Part shown: positions 27,554 through 36,096 of the stretch, piece after piece
How the letters are laid out: every line of letters starts with the position of its first letter
How positions within the stretch are numbered: the first letter of the stretch is position 1
Assembly: GCF_943737005.1 (NCBI RefSeq)
Contig: NZ_CALSFU010000009.1
Coordinates: 124,001 to 188,000 of the forward strand
Source: Achromobacter sp. Marseille-Q4962
Lineage (GTDB): Bacteria > Pseudomonadota > Gammaproteobacteria > Burkholderiales > Burkholderiaceae_B
Direction of reading: 5' to 3'
Length of the DNA stretch: 64,000 nt
Made by a program: the position numbers and the translations under genes
The notes under the pieces: model-generated
Told to the model about the DNA's origin: nothing
The model's database searches: none
Seen by the model: only the letters and a program-made list of their open reading frames with translations

Positions 27554-27653
27554 GCGTGAATGATAAAGTCTGTGCTGGCGACGCAGCCCGAGGGCGCGCG
27601 CCGCGGGCGGCCCGCGAGGTGTACCGGGCCCCTCTGTTTCTGGAAACCTCATC

Positions 27654-28484
27654 ATGCATAGCCGTTTTTCCGTGCCGGCCGGGGCCGGCGGCCAGGCGAC
27701 GTGCCTGCGCGAACGGGCGCTGGCCGCGCTCGCGGCCGGGCCATGGCCGGACAAGCTGGCCGCGGTGCGCGCCATCGCCGACGACGCCAGGGTGGACGCC
27801 GCGCGAGAACTCGCCGCCGCCGCGCCGCTGCCGGGACGCCCGGCGCGTCCCGAGCTGGTGTCGCCGGCCCAGGTGAAACAGCGGTCCATGGCCACGGTGG
27901 AAGGGCGGGCGGCCCTGCTGCACGCGCTGGCCCACATCGAGTTCAATGCCGTGAACCTGGCGTTGGACATCGTCTGGCGCTTTTCCGGCATGCCCGAGGC
28001 GTTCTACCGGGACTGGCTGCGCGTGGCGCGCGAGGAAGCCCACCATTTCGACCTGCTCAACCGGCGCCTGGCCGCGCTGGGATACGCCTACGGCGACTTT
28101 CCCGCGCATAACGGGCTCTGGGAAATGGCCGAGAAAACCCGCGGCGACCTGCTGGCGCGGCTGGCGCTGGTGCCGCGCACCCTGGAAGCGCGCGGACTGG
28201 ATGCCTCGCCGCTCATCCGCGACAAGCTGGCGGGGGCGGGCGACGCCGAAAGCGCGGCCATCCTGGACATCATCCTGCGCGACGAGATCGGTCACGTCGC
28301 CATCGGCAACCGCTGGTACCGGCACCTGTGCGCGCAGGCCGGCGCCGACCCGGTGGCCTGCTATGCCGAGCTTGCGCAGCGCTATGGCGCGCCGCGCCTG
28401 CGCGGCCCCTTCAACCTGGAGGCGCGCCGCGCGGCGGGCTTCGACGAGGCCGAGCTGGCTGCGCTGACCGCCCCGGCCGCCTGA
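27654..28484 (+). CDS. DUF455 ferritin-like protein
   Basis: This is a 276-residue protein of the DUF455/COG2833 family, which has a ferritin-like four-helix fold. Likely metal ligands appear as ALAHIEFNAVNLALD, REEAHHFDLLNRRL and RDEIGHVAIGNRWY, giving the Glu and His pairs expected for a di-iron site. The true function of the family is unknown; some members sit near tRNA-modifying or sulfur genes. The start at 27654 gives MHSRFSVPAG. The stop is followed by the MOSC gene after 5 bases, so the two are co-transcribed. Confidence 0.82.
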   Translation: MHSRFSVPAGAGGQATCLRERALAALAAGPWPDKLAAVRAIADDARVDAARELAAAAPLPGRPARPELVSPAQVKQRSMATVEGRAALLHALAHIEFNAVNLALDIVWRFSGMPEAFYRDWLRVAREEAHHFDLLNRRLAALGYAYGDFPAHNGLWEMAEKTRGDLLARLALVPRTLEARGLDASPLIRDKLAGAGDAESAAILDIILRDEIGHVAIGNRWYRHLCAQAGADPVACYAELAQRYGAPRLRGPFNLEARRAAGFDEAELAALTAPAA

Positions 28485-28489
28485 CCCCC

Positions 28490-29197
28490 ATGCCCATGGA
28501 ACCCATCGTCATCGACGCGCTGCTGACCGGCCCGGTGCGCCCGCTGGGCGATTCCGGCAAGACCAGCGCCATCGGCAAGCAGCCCGCGCCCGGCCGCCTC
28601 CGGCTCGGGCTGGAAGGGTTGGACGGCGACGAGCAGGCCGACCGGCGCCACCACGGCGGCCCGGAAAAGGCCCTGCACCATTACGCCCGCGAGCACTACG
28701 CGCGCTGGCGCGGCGAGCTGGGCGAGCTGCCCGTGCTGGCGGCGCCCGGCGCGTTCGGCGAAAACCTGTCCACCGTCGGCATGACGGAAGCGGACGTCTG
28801 CGTGGGCGACATATTCCGCGCCGGCGGCGCGCTCATCCAGGTGTCGCAGGCGCGCCAGCCGTGCTGGAAGCTCAACCACCGCTTCGGCGCGCCCGGCATG
28901 TCGGCGCGGGTGCAGGCCAGCGGCATGACGGGCTGGTACTACCGGGTGCTGGAGCCGGGCTGGCTGTCGCCCGGCGACACGCTGGCGCTGCAGGCGCGCC
29001 CGCACCCGCAATGGACGCTGGCGCGCGTGCAGGACATTCTCAACCGGCGGGTGCTCGATGCCGGCATCCTGCGGACGCTGGCGGCCCTGCCGGAACTGTC
29101 CCCCAACTGGCGGGCGCTGTTCGAGAAGCGCGCGCGCCTGGGCGAGGTCGAAGACTGGAAGCCGAGGCTGGAAGGCGAGGCCGGGGCAAATCGCTAA
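28490..29197 (+). CDS. MOSC-domain protein (YiiM-like)
   Basis: This is a 235-residue MOSC protein, a fold related to the C-terminal domain of molybdenum cofactor sulfurase. The family reads clearly: DGDEQADRRHHGGPEKALHH, GAFGENLSTVGM, then the conserved Cys in ARQPCWKLNHRFG. The C-terminal three-helix region seen in YiiM (ILNRRVLDAGILRTLAALPELS) is also present. YiiM of E. coli takes part in reduction of N-hydroxylated compounds with a molybdenum enzyme, so a similar detoxifying role is possible. A second in-frame ATG at 28496 is also usable. Confidence 0.83.
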   Translation: MPMEPIVIDALLTGPVRPLGDSGKTSAIGKQPAPGRLRLGLEGLDGDEQADRRHHGGPEKALHHYAREHYARWRGELGELPVLAAPGAFGENLSTVGMTEADVCVGDIFRAGGALIQVSQARQPCWKLNHRFGAPGMSARVQASGMTGWYYRVLEPGWLSPGDTLALQARPHPQWTLARVQDILNRRVLDAGILRTLAALPELSPNWRALFEKRARLGEVEDWKPRLEGEAGANR

Positions 29198-29284
29198 GGT
29201 TTGTAAGGCCGGGGCCCGGCGCGCGGCCATGCGGGCCGCGCTGACCTATACTGGTTTTCCGATTTTTTTCCCGGGAGTACGGCG

Positions 29285-29725
29285 ATGAGTCTATTGGATG
29301 ATCTGGCTTCGATGGCTGGCGGCGGCCAGCGCCAGGGCGGAGCCGCGGGCGGGCTGGCCGCCGCCGCGCTGCTGCCCGCCCTGATCGAACTGCTGAACAA
29401 ATACCCGGGCGGCCTGTCCGGCCTGATCGCCAGCTTCCAGAAGGGCGGCCTGGGCGAAATCGTGGCTTCCTGGGTCGGCACCGGGCAGAACCAGCCGGTC
29501 AGCCCCGGCCAGCTCGGCCAGGTGCTGGAGCCTGGCATGGTGGACGAGCTGGCCGCCAAGACCGGGCAGGACCAGGATTCGGTGCTGGCTACGCTGTCGC
29601 AATTGCTGCCGCAACTGGTGGACCAGGCCACGCCCTCGGGGCAGGTCCAGGAAGGCCAGCAGGGTTTCAACCCCGCGGAACTGCTGGGCTCGCTGTCCAG
29701 CCTGTTCGGCAATCGCCAGGCCTAG
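29285..29725 (+). CDS. YidB-family (DUF937-like) protein
   Basis: This is a 146-residue protein with no signal peptide. It has an N-terminal MSLLDDLASMAGGGQ followed by Gly/Ala-rich helices, then KYPGGLSGLIASFQKGGLGE, VASWVGTGQNQPVSPGQL and the end block LGSLSSLFGNRQ. This is the standard YidB layout. The family is widespread in proteobacteria, often next to stress or osmotic genes, and has no proven role. A strong terminator closes the unit 113 bases after the stop. Confidence 0.85.
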   Translation: MSLLDDLASMAGGGQRQGGAAGGLAAAALLPALIELLNKYPGGLSGLIASFQKGGLGEIVASWVGTGQNQPVSPGQLGQVLEPGMVDELAAKTGQDQDSVLATLSQLLPQLVDQATPSGQVQEGQQGFNPAELLGSLSSLFGNRQA

Positions 29726-29838
29726 GCGCCTGTCCGAAGCGCGTCCCGCTGCGGCCGAGCCATAGCGGGACGCCGGCGCGCCATGGCGGGGAACGGATCC
29801 CCATGCGCTGTTCGCGCGTTTTCGTCCATGCACCATTC

Positions 29839-29868
29839 AAACAGGCCCCGCGGGGCCTGTTTGTTTTT
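29839..29868 (+). terminator. Rho-independent terminator after the yidB-like gene
   Basis: A perfect 24-base palindrome (AAACAGGCCCCG and its complement, no extra loop bases) is followed by G and five T. It separates the yidB-like gene from the hpa operon promoter. Confidence 0.82.
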
Positions 29869-29905
29869 GCCCTGCCGTTGCGGGAAAACCCTGCGGGCCG
29901 TTCGA

Positions 29906-29934
29906 TTGACGGGGGTGGTCGGCCGGATAATAAT
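29906..29934 (+). promoter_or_regulatory. candidate sigma-70 promoter of the hpa operon
   Basis: TTGACG (29906-29911) and AATAAT (29929-29934) are 17 bases apart; reading TAATAA one base earlier gives 16. The predicted start site lies some 15 bases before the hpaG1 ATG at 29959. The -10 region is covered by the palindrome listed next. Confidence 0.6.
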
Positions 29935-29939
29935 TATCA
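29925..29939. promoter_or_regulatory. Fur-like palindromic operator over the hpa -10 element
   Basis: GATAAT, A, ATTATC is a perfect 6-1-6 inverted repeat at 29926-29938. With one flanking base on each side, GGATAATAATTATCA matches the 7-1-7 Fur consensus TGATAATNATTATCA at all but the first position. It overlaps the predicted -10, so a bound protein would block transcription. Fur is the first candidate by sequence; a local repressor such as HpaR (MarR family) cannot be excluded. Confidence 0.55.
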
Positions 29940-29958
29940 TGTTAACTAAATATCCATC

Positions 29959-30657
29959 ATGAAACCGCAACCCTTTCTTCTCGACGACGGGCAGCCCCTG
30001 GGCACGGTGTACGGCGTGCTGCTTAACGACGCCGCCACCGTGCGGCGGCTGGCGCCGCAGTTTGACGCGCCTCCCTACAAGGCCGCGCCCAGGGCGCCGG
30101 TGCTGTACATCAAGCCGCGCAACACCTATGCGCGCGACGGCGCCGCCGTGGCGATTCCCGCCGAACCCGGGGCGGTCCGGCTCGATGCCACCATCGGCCT
30201 GCTCATCGGCGCGCCCGCCACGCGCGTGGAGGTACGCGACGCCATGGCCCACGTGGCGGGTTTCGTGCTGGCCAGCGACATCACCTTGCCGCACGACAAT
30301 TATTTCCGCCCCGCGATCCGCCAGCGTTGCCGCGACGGCTTCTGCCCCATGAGCGGGCCATACGCGCCGGGCGACGGCTACGACATCGCGTCCGCCACGC
30401 TGCAGGTTTCGATCAACGGCCGGCCCGCCTGGCGGCGCGGTTTTGCCGGACTGGTGAGGCCGGCCGCGCAACTGATTGCCGACGTAACGGCGTTCATGAC
30501 GCTCTCGCGCGGCGACGTGCTGCTGCTGGGGCCGGGCGAGGGCTCGCCGCTGGCGCGTCCGGGCGACCTGGTGGAGATCGAGGCGCCGGGCCTGGGCCGG
30601 CTGGCGCATCGCATCGTGGCCGAGGCGGCCGCGGCGCAGGAAGGAGCGCAGGCATGA
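29959..30657 (+). CDS. hpaG1: OPET decarboxylase subunit HpaG1 (FAH family)
   Basis: This 232-residue fumarylacetoacetate hydrolase-fold protein corresponds to the N-terminal half of E. coli HpaG. It acts in homoprotocatechuate breakdown by decarboxylating 5-oxo-pent-3-ene-1,2,5-tricarboxylate (OPET). The sequence has the pattern VLYIKPRNTYARDGA, VGFVLASDITLPHDNYFRP-like blocks and the CPMSGPYAPGDGYD segment typical of this half. The acidic metal ligands of the FAH fold are less complete than in HpaG2, as expected. Its stop overlaps the hpaG2 start (ATGA), so the two subunits are translationally coupled. Confidence 0.88.
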   Translation: MKPQPFLLDDGQPLGTVYGVLLNDAATVRRLAPQFDAPPYKAAPRAPVLYIKPRNTYARDGAAVAIPAEPGAVRLDATIGLLIGAPATRVEVRDAMAHVAGFVLASDITLPHDNYFRPAIRQRCRDGFCPMSGPYAPGDGYDIASATLQVSINGRPAWRRGFAGLVRPAAQLIADVTAFMTLSRGDVLLLGPGEGSPLARPGDLVEIEAPGLGRLAHRIVAEAAAAQEGAQA

Positions 30658-31421
30658 AACACGGACGCATACGCTACGAGGGCCGGGTCGTCGAGGTGAC
30701 GGAGGGCGCGGACGGACGGGTGAGGCTGCCCGACGGCCGCCTGCTGGACGAGGCCGAGGCGCAGTGGCTGCCTCCGCTGGAATTCGGCACCGTCTTCGTG
30801 CTGGGGCTGAACTACGCCGACCATGCCAAGGAAATCGCCTTCAACAAGGCGCCCGAGGAACCGCTCGTCTTCCTCAAGGGGCCGAACGCGCTGCAAGGGC
30901 ACCGCGGCAAGACCTGGCGTCCTGCCGACGTGGACTACATGCACTTCGAATGCGAGCTGGGCGTGGTGATCGGCAAGACGTGCCGCAACGTGCCGCGCCA
31001 ACGGGCCTACGACGTGGTGGCGGGCTACTGCGCGGCCAACGACTACGCCATCCGCGACTATCTCGAGAATTTCTACCGGCCGAACCTGCGCGTGAAGAAC
31101 CGCGACGGCGCCACGCCAGTGGGGCCGTGGTTCGTGGACGCGGCCGACATTCCCGATCCCATGAACCTGCGCCTGCGCAGTTGGGTCAACGGCGAGCTGA
31201 AGCAGGACGGCAACACGCGCGACATGGTGCACGACATTCCTGCGCTGATCGCGCACCTGTCGGGTTTCATGACGCTCAACCCCGGCGACCTGATCCTGAC
31301 CGGCACGCCCGTCGGCGTGGCGGATTCCAAGGCGGGCGACGAGATCGTCACGGAAGTCGAGGGCGTGGGCCGGCTGGTCAATACCATTGCCGGCGAACCG
31401 CCCGCGCCGCCGTCGCACTGA
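30654..31421 (+). CDS. hpaG2: HHDD isomerase subunit HpaG2 (FAH family)
   Basis: This 255-residue FAH-fold protein matches the C-terminal half of HpaG and isomerises 2-hydroxyhepta-2,4-diene-1,7-dioate in homoprotocatechuate degradation. The metal-binding layout is clear: VLGLNYADHAKE with a His, then DYMHFECELGVVIGKT with the Glu pair, NDYAIRDYLENFYRPN and the end block NPGDLILTGTPVGV. ATG at 30654 overlaps the hpaG1 stop. The next gene, hpaE, follows after 36 bases. Some members of this family hydrolyse acylpyruvates, but the surrounding genes point to the HPC pathway. Confidence 0.9.
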   Translation: MKHGRIRYEGRVVEVTEGADGRVRLPDGRLLDEAEAQWLPPLEFGTVFVLGLNYADHAKEIAFNKAPEEPLVFLKGPNALQGHRGKTWRPADVDYMHFECELGVVIGKTCRNVPRQRAYDVVAGYCAANDYAIRDYLENFYRPNLRVKNRDGATPVGPWFVDAADIPDPMNLRLRSWVNGELKQDGNTRDMVHDIPALIAHLSGFMTLNPGDLILTGTPVGVADSKAGDEIVTEVEGVGRLVNTIAGEPPAPPSH

Positions 31422-31457
31422 CTCGGCGCGGCATCTCTCTTTATCCGGAATTCCTTC

Positions 31458-32915
31458 ATGCGCATCGACCATCTCATCGACGGCAAGGCCGTCGCCGGCC
31501 AGGACTATTTCGAAACCGTCAATCCCGCCACGCAGGAAGTGCTGGCCGAGGTCGCGGCGGGCGGAGCGGCCGAAGTGGACGCCGCCGTGGCCGCGGCGCG
31601 CGCGGCCTTTCCCAAATGGGCCGGCACGCCCGCGCCGGAGCGCGCCAGGCTCATACGCAAGCTGGGCGACCTGATCGCCCGCCATGCGCCCGACATCGCG
31701 CAGACCGAGACCGACGACTGCGGACAGGTCATCGCCCAGACCGGCAGGCAACTCGTGCCGCGCGCGGCCGACAACTTCTACTACTTCGCCGAGATGTGCA
31801 CCCGGGTGGACGGCCACACCTATCCCACCGCCACCCACCTGAACTACACGCTGTTCCATCCGGTGGGCGTGTGTGCGCTGATCTCGCCCTGGAATGTGCC
31901 GTTCATGACGGCCACCTGGAAGGTCGCGCCCTGCCTGGCCTTCGGCAACACGGCGGTGCTCAAGATGAGCGAGCTTTCGCCGCTGTCGGCCGCGCGCCTG
32001 GGCGAGCTGGCGCTGGAGGCCGGCATTCCGGCCGGCGTGCTCAACCTGGTGCATGGCTACGGCAAGGATGCGGGCGAGCCGCTGGTCGCGCACCGCGACG
32101 TGCGCGCCGTGTCGTTCACCGGCTCGACGGCCACCGGCAACCGCATCGTGCAGGCGGCCGGCCTGAAGAAGTTCAGCATGGAGCTGGGCGGCAAGAGTCC
32201 GTTCGTGATCTTCGACGACGCCGACTTCGAGCGCGCGCTGGACGCCGCCGTCTTCATGATCTTTTCCAACAATGGCGAGCGCTGCACGGCCGGCAGCCGC
32301 ATCCTGGTGCAGAAGGGCATCTATCCCCGCTTCGTCGAGCGCTTCGTGGAGCGCGCCCGCAAGATCGCCGTGGGCGACCCGCTGGACGAGCAGACCATCG
32401 TCGGCCCCATGATCAGCGCCAATCACCTGGCCAAGGTGCGCCGCTACATCGAGCTGGGCCGGAAAGAGGGCGCCAGCATGCTGTGCGGCGGCCTGGAAAC
32501 GCCCCCGCTGCCGGCCCGCGTGCGCAAGGGCAACTACGTGTTGCCCACCGTGTTCGCCGACGTGGACAACCGCATGCGGATCGCCCAGGACGAGATCTTC
32601 GGCCCCGTGGCGTGCATTATCCCGTTCGGCGACGAAGAAGAAGCCGTGCGCCTGGCCAACGACACCGTCTACGGCCTGTCGAGCTACGTCTGGACGGAGA
32701 ACCTCGGCCGCGGCCACCGGGTGGCCGCGGCCATCGAGGCCGGCATGTGCTTCGTCAACAGCCAGAACGTGCGCGACCTGCGCCAGCCCTTCGGCGGCAC
32801 CAAGGCATCGGGCACGGGCCGCGAAGGCGGCACCTGGAGCTATGAAGTTTTCTGCGAGCCCAAGAACGTCGCCGTGTCGCTGGGCTCTCATCACATTCCC
32901 CGCTGGGGCGCCTGA
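31458..32915 (+). CDS. hpaE: 5-carboxymethyl-2-hydroxymuconate semialdehyde dehydrogenase HpaE
   Basis: This NAD-dependent enzyme oxidises the semialdehyde made by ring cleavage of 3,4-dihydroxyphenylacetate. It is a 485-residue aldehyde dehydrogenase with the cofactor loop FTGSTATGN, the catalytic Glu242 in ELGGKSPFVIF and the nucleophile Cys276 in NNGERCTAGSR. The Glu-Cys spacing of 34 is that of the superfamily. It begins MRIDHLIDGKAVAG. In most hpa operons the dioxygenase gene hpaD follows at once, but here the next gene, 40 bases on, is a Bug binding protein. Confidence 0.92.
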   Translation: MRIDHLIDGKAVAGQDYFETVNPATQEVLAEVAAGGAAEVDAAVAAARAAFPKWAGTPAPERARLIRKLGDLIARHAPDIAQTETDDCGQVIAQTGRQLVPRAADNFYYFAEMCTRVDGHTYPTATHLNYTLFHPVGVCALISPWNVPFMTATWKVAPCLAFGNTAVLKMSELSPLSAARLGELALEAGIPAGVLNLVHGYGKDAGEPLVAHRDVRAVSFTGSTATGNRIVQAAGLKKFSMELGGKSPFVIFDDADFERALDAAVFMIFSNNGERCTAGSRILVQKGIYPRFVERFVERARKIAVGDPLDEQTIVGPMISANHLAKVRRYIELGRKEGASMLCGGLETPPLPARVRKGNYVLPTVFADVDNRMRIAQDEIFGPVACIIPFGDEEEAVRLANDTVYGLSSYVWTENLGRGHRVAAAIEAGMCFVNSQNVRDLRQPFGGTKASGTGREGGTWSYEVFCEPKNVAVSLGSHHIPRWGA

Positions 32916-32955
32916 GACGGCGGCCCAAGGCAAAGAGAACAACCAGGAGACATCC

Positions 32956-33930
32956 ATGCAACGTCGTCAATTCCTGCAGGCTTCGGCCGCCGCCGCGCTG
33001 GCCTGCTCATGCGGCCTGGCGCGGGCCGCTCAGGGCGCCTGGCCCGCCAGGCCCGTGCGCATCGTGGTGCCGTTCCCGCCCGGCGGCACCACTGACATGG
33101 TGACGCGCCTCATCGGCAGCGAGCTGTCCAGGCAGCTGAGCGTGTCCGTCATCGTGGAGAACAAGCCCGGCGCGGGCACCGTGATCGGCGTGGACTACGT
33201 CGCCAAGCAGCCCGCGGACGGCTACACGCTGGTGTGCGTGGCCAACAGCTTCACGGCCAACAAGACCCTGGTGAAGAACCTGCCCTACGACACCGCGCGC
33301 GACCTGCGCCCCGTGGCGCTCATGGGCCTGTCGGAGCACGTGCTGGCGACCCACCCGGACAGCGGGCTCAAGACCCTGGCCGACCTGAAGAAGGCGGCCT
33401 CGGACAAGCCGGGCACGCTGACCTACGCCTCGTTCGGCAACGGCACCTCGGCCCACCTGTCGGCGGCCGCGCTGTGCCAGAAGCTCGGCATCGACATGGT
33501 GCACGTGCCGTACAAGGGCCAGGGCCCGGCGCTGACCGACCTGCTGGGCGGGCAGGTGTCCGTGATGTTCGGCAACTGGTCCGAGTTCCGCGCGCACGTC
33601 GAGCGCGGCAAGCTGGTCGCGCTGGGCATGGCCACGCTGCAGCGTTCGCGCTTCGCGCCCGGCATTCCCACGCTGGCGGAGCAGGGCGCGCCCATCGAGT
33701 CGAACTCCTGGCAGGGCCTGCTCGCACCCGCCGGCACGCCGGACGCCATCGTCCGGCGCATCAATGCCGAGGTTAACCAGGCCCTGGCCGCGCCCAACGT
33801 GCGGGAAGTGTTCGCCAGGGGCGGCATCGTGGAGCAATCGGGCAGCGTGGAGCAGTTCGCCGCCTTCGTGTCCAGCGAAACCGCCAAGTACGCCGACATC
33901 ATCCAGCGGGCCCACATCACCCTCGGATAA
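32956..33930 (+). CDS. Bug-family periplasmic substrate-binding protein
   Basis: This is a 324-residue TctC/Bug protein, a family greatly expanded in Bordetella. It should capture a carboxylate in the periplasm for uptake. A Tat-like or Sec signal peptide (MQRRQFLQASAAAALACSCG, cleavage near ARAAQG) precedes the family start WPARPVRIVVPFPPGGTTD. YVAKQPADGYTL, the DMVHVPYKGQGPALTDLLGGQ-type region and WQGLLAPAGTPDAI are also in place. AGGAGA precedes the ATG at 32956. No TctAB membrane genes are nearby, so it must use a distant permease or act in sensing. Its place between hpaE and hpaF suggests that it binds an aromatic acid or pathway intermediate. Confidence 0.92.
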   Translation: MQRRQFLQASAAAALACSCGLARAAQGAWPARPVRIVVPFPPGGTTDMVTRLIGSELSRQLSVSVIVENKPGAGTVIGVDYVAKQPADGYTLVCVANSFTANKTLVKNLPYDTARDLRPVALMGLSEHVLATHPDSGLKTLADLKKAASDKPGTLTYASFGNGTSAHLSAAALCQKLGIDMVHVPYKGQGPALTDLLGGQVSVMFGNWSEFRAHVERGKLVALGMATLQRSRFAPGIPTLAEQGAPIESNSWQGLLAPAGTPDAIVRRINAEVNQALAAPNVREVFARGGIVEQSGSVEQFAAFVSSETAKYADIIQRAHITLG

Positions 33931-33949
33931 ACGCTGCGCAAGGACTGCC

Positions 33950-34381
33950 ATGCCCCACGTCGTCATCCTCTACACCGGCAACCTGGACGCCCGCGCCGAC
34001 ATGGGCGGCTTGTGCCGCAAGCTGGCCGACGCCATGCTCGCGGTGCGCGCCGAAGACGGCAGCCAGGTCTTTCCCACGGGCGGCACGCGCGTCTACGCCT
34101 ATCCCGCCCCCCACTACGCCGTGGCCGACGGCGGCGCGGCCGGCAAGGCCGCGGGCGGCGACGGCGATTACGGTTTCGTCTACGTCAACCTGCGCATGGG
34201 GCGGGGCCGCTCCGATGCGGTCAGGCAGGCCGCGGGCGATGCGCTGCTGGCCTGCGCGCGCGAGCACCTGGCGCCGGTTTTCGCCGCCGGGCACCTGGGC
34301 CTCACCGTGCAGGTGGATGAAAGCCCCGGCCAGGTTTACGACGGCAAGCACAGCACCCTGCATCCGCTTTTTTCCCGCTAG
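33950..34381 (+). CDS. hpaF: 5-carboxymethyl-2-hydroxymuconate isomerase HpaF
   Basis: This 143-residue tautomerase-fold enzyme (CHMI family) converts 5-carboxymethyl-2-hydroxymuconate to its oxo isomer, the substrate of HpaG1. After removal of Met the chain starts with Pro ([13 protein letters not shown]), the catalytic base of the tautomerase superfamily. The family blocks [22 protein letters not shown], split by a loop, [13 protein letters not shown] and the end KHSTLHPLF are visible. A Gly/Ala-rich stretch ([13 protein letters not shown]) looks slightly longer than usual. The ATG is 19 bases after the Bug gene. Confidence 0.88.
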   Translation: MPHVVILYTGNLDARADMGGLCRKLADAMLAVRAEDGSQVFPTGGTRVYAYPAPHYAVADGGAAGKAAGGDGDYGFVYVNLRMGRGRSDAVRQAAGDALLACAREHLAPVFAAGHLGLTVQVDESPGQVYDGKHSTLHPLFSR

Positions 34382-34426
34382 CGACGCCCGCGTCCGGCCT
34401 TGCCGGCGCCTTGGAGCATCCAGACC

Positions 34427-35254
34427 ATGTTTTCCGACGAACTTCTGATCCAGCTCGCGCAGGAACTCGACGCCAGCGAGAAATCGCGCATGCAGGTGGA
34501 GCATTTTTCCAAGCGCTACCCCGGCATGACCATCGAAGACGGCTATCGCGTTTCGCGGACCTGGGTGCGCATGCAGGTCGCCGCCGGCCGCAAGATCATC
34601 GGCCACAAGATCGGCCTGACCTCGCGCGCCATGCAGCAGGCCAGCCAGATCGACGAGCCCGATTTCGGCACGCTGCTCGATTCCATGCTTTTTACCTGCG
34701 TGGAAGGCCAGGAACTGGCCATTCCCGCTTCCCGCTTCATCGCGCCGCGCGTGGAGGTGGAGCTCGCTTTCGTGCTGAAGTCGCCGCTGGGCGGTTCCGG
34801 CCGGGCCGGGGAGGTCACGCTGCAGGACGTGCTGGACGCCACCGACTACGTGACACCGGCCATCGAGATCATCGACGCCCGTATCGAACAGTTCGACCGC
34901 CACACGCGCGCCATGCGCAAGGTCTACGATACGATCAGCGACAATGCGGCCAACGCCGGGGTGGTCGTCGGCGGCAGGCGGGCGGACCCCGCCGGCCTCG
35001 ATCTGCCCTGGTGCGGCGCGGTGCTGCGCCAGAACGGCGTGGTCGAGGAAACCGGCCTGGCCGCGGGCGTGCAGGGCCATCCCGCCATCGGCGTGGCCTG
35101 GCTCGCCAACAAGCTGGCGCCGTGGGGCGAAACCCTGCAGCCCGGCCAGCTCATCCTGGCCGGGTCGTTCACTCGCCCCGTGGCGGCGCGCCAGGGCGAT
35201 GGCTTCGAAGCCGACTACGGCCCGCTGGGCGTGCTGCGTTTCCGCTTTTCCTGA
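34427..35254 (+). CDS. hpaH: 2-oxo-hept-4-ene-1,7-dioate hydratase HpaH
   Basis: This 275-residue FAH-fold hydratase adds water to 2-oxo-hept-4-ene-1,7-dioate. It is related to MhpD and to 4-oxalocrotonate decarboxylase. Characteristic blocks are [32 protein letters not shown], the acidic site [12 protein letters not shown], and AIEIIDARI. The C-terminal [13 protein letters not shown] is also present. The ATG at 34427 is preferred over a TTG 27 bases earlier. It sits between hpaF and hpaI in the usual order. Confidence 0.9.
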   Translation: MFSDELLIQLAQELDASEKSRMQVEHFSKRYPGMTIEDGYRVSRTWVRMQVAAGRKIIGHKIGLTSRAMQQASQIDEPDFGTLLDSMLFTCVEGQELAIPASRFIAPRVEVELAFVLKSPLGGSGRAGEVTLQDVLDATDYVTPAIEIIDARIEQFDRHTRAMRKVYDTISDNAANAGVVVGGRRADPAGLDLPWCGAVLRQNGVVEETGLAAGVQGHPAIGVAWLANKLAPWGETLQPGQLILAGSFTRPVAARQGDGFEADYGPLGVLRFRFS

Positions 35255-35277
35255 ACATCTTTCCACGCGAGGTATCG

Positions 35278-36096
35278 ATGCAGACCCCCGTCAACCGCTT
35301 CAAGGCCGCCCTGCGCGCCGGCCAGCCGCAGATCGGCCTGTGGCTCGGGCTGGGCAGCCCGTACACCGCCGAGATCTGCGCCGGCGCCGGCTTCGACTGG
35401 CTGCTCATCGATGGCGAACACGGCCCCAACGACACCCTGACCCTGCTGTCGCAGTTGCAGTCGATCGCCGCGTATCCGGCCAGCCATCCCATCGCGCGCG
35501 TGCCCATGGGACACGGCGAAGTCGGCGAAATGCTCATCAAGCAGTACCTGGACCTCGGGGCGCAGACGCTGCTCGTTCCCATGGTCGACACGGCGGAACA
35601 GGCCGGCCGCATCGTGCGCGCCGCCCGCTATCCGCAGAACGACGGCAAGGGCGGCATCCGCGGCATGGCGGGCGCGCGCGCCTCGCTGTGGGGCCGCCGC
35701 CCCGGGTACTTCCTGGAAGCCAACGAACAGGTCTGCGTGCTGGTGCAGGTGGAAACCCGCGCGGGGCTGGACAATCTCGACGCCATCGCCGCCACCGAAG
35801 GCGTGGACGGCGTGTTCATCGGGCCGGCCGACCTGTCCGCCTCGCTGGGCCACGTGGGCGACCCGGGCCATGCCGACGTGCAGGCCGCCATTGCCGACGC
35901 CATCGCGCGCGTGCGCAAGGCGGGCAAGGCGGCGGGCATCCTGACGCCCAACGAGGCCATGGCGCGCAAGTACCTGGAAATGGGCTGCGCCTTCGTGGCC
36001 GTGGGGCTGGACACCAGCCTGCTGGTGCAGGCCACCAGCGCCCTGGCCGCGCGGTTCAAGGACGTGCAGGCCGTGGCGCCGGGCAGTACCTATTGA
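35278..36096 (+). CDS. hpaI: 4-hydroxy-2-oxo-heptane-1,7-dioate aldolase HpaI
   Basis: This class II metal-dependent aldolase splits 4-hydroxy-2-oxoheptanedioate to pyruvate and succinate semialdehyde, the last step of the pathway. The 272-residue TIM-barrel protein has the HpcH/HpaI signatures [14 protein letters not shown], the active-site Arg in [21 protein letters not shown], the metal ligand Glu in [11 protein letters not shown] and the Asp in [12 protein letters not shown]. An ACGCGAGG leader precedes the ATG at 35278. It is the last recognisable gene of the operon; a GC hairpin without a T-run follows at 36103-36120. Confidence 0.93.
   Translation: MQTPVNRFKAALRAGQPQIGLWLGLGSPYTAEICAGAGFDWLLIDGEHGPNDTLTLLSQLQSIAAYPASHPIARVPMGHGEVGEMLIKQYLDLGAQTLLVPMVDTAEQAGRIVRAARYPQNDGKGGIRGMAGARASLWGRRPGYFLEANEQVCVLVQVETRAGLDNLDAIAATEGVDGVFIGPADLSASLGHVGDPGHADVQAAIADAIARVRKAGKAAGILTPNEAMARKYLEMGCAFVAVGLDTSLLVQATSALAARFKDVQAVAPGSTY

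Noticed and set aside
29200-29260. GC-rich inverted repeats before the yidB-like gene as terminator or REP
   Set aside because: Pairing is imperfect, without T-run or repeated copies elsewhere in the window.
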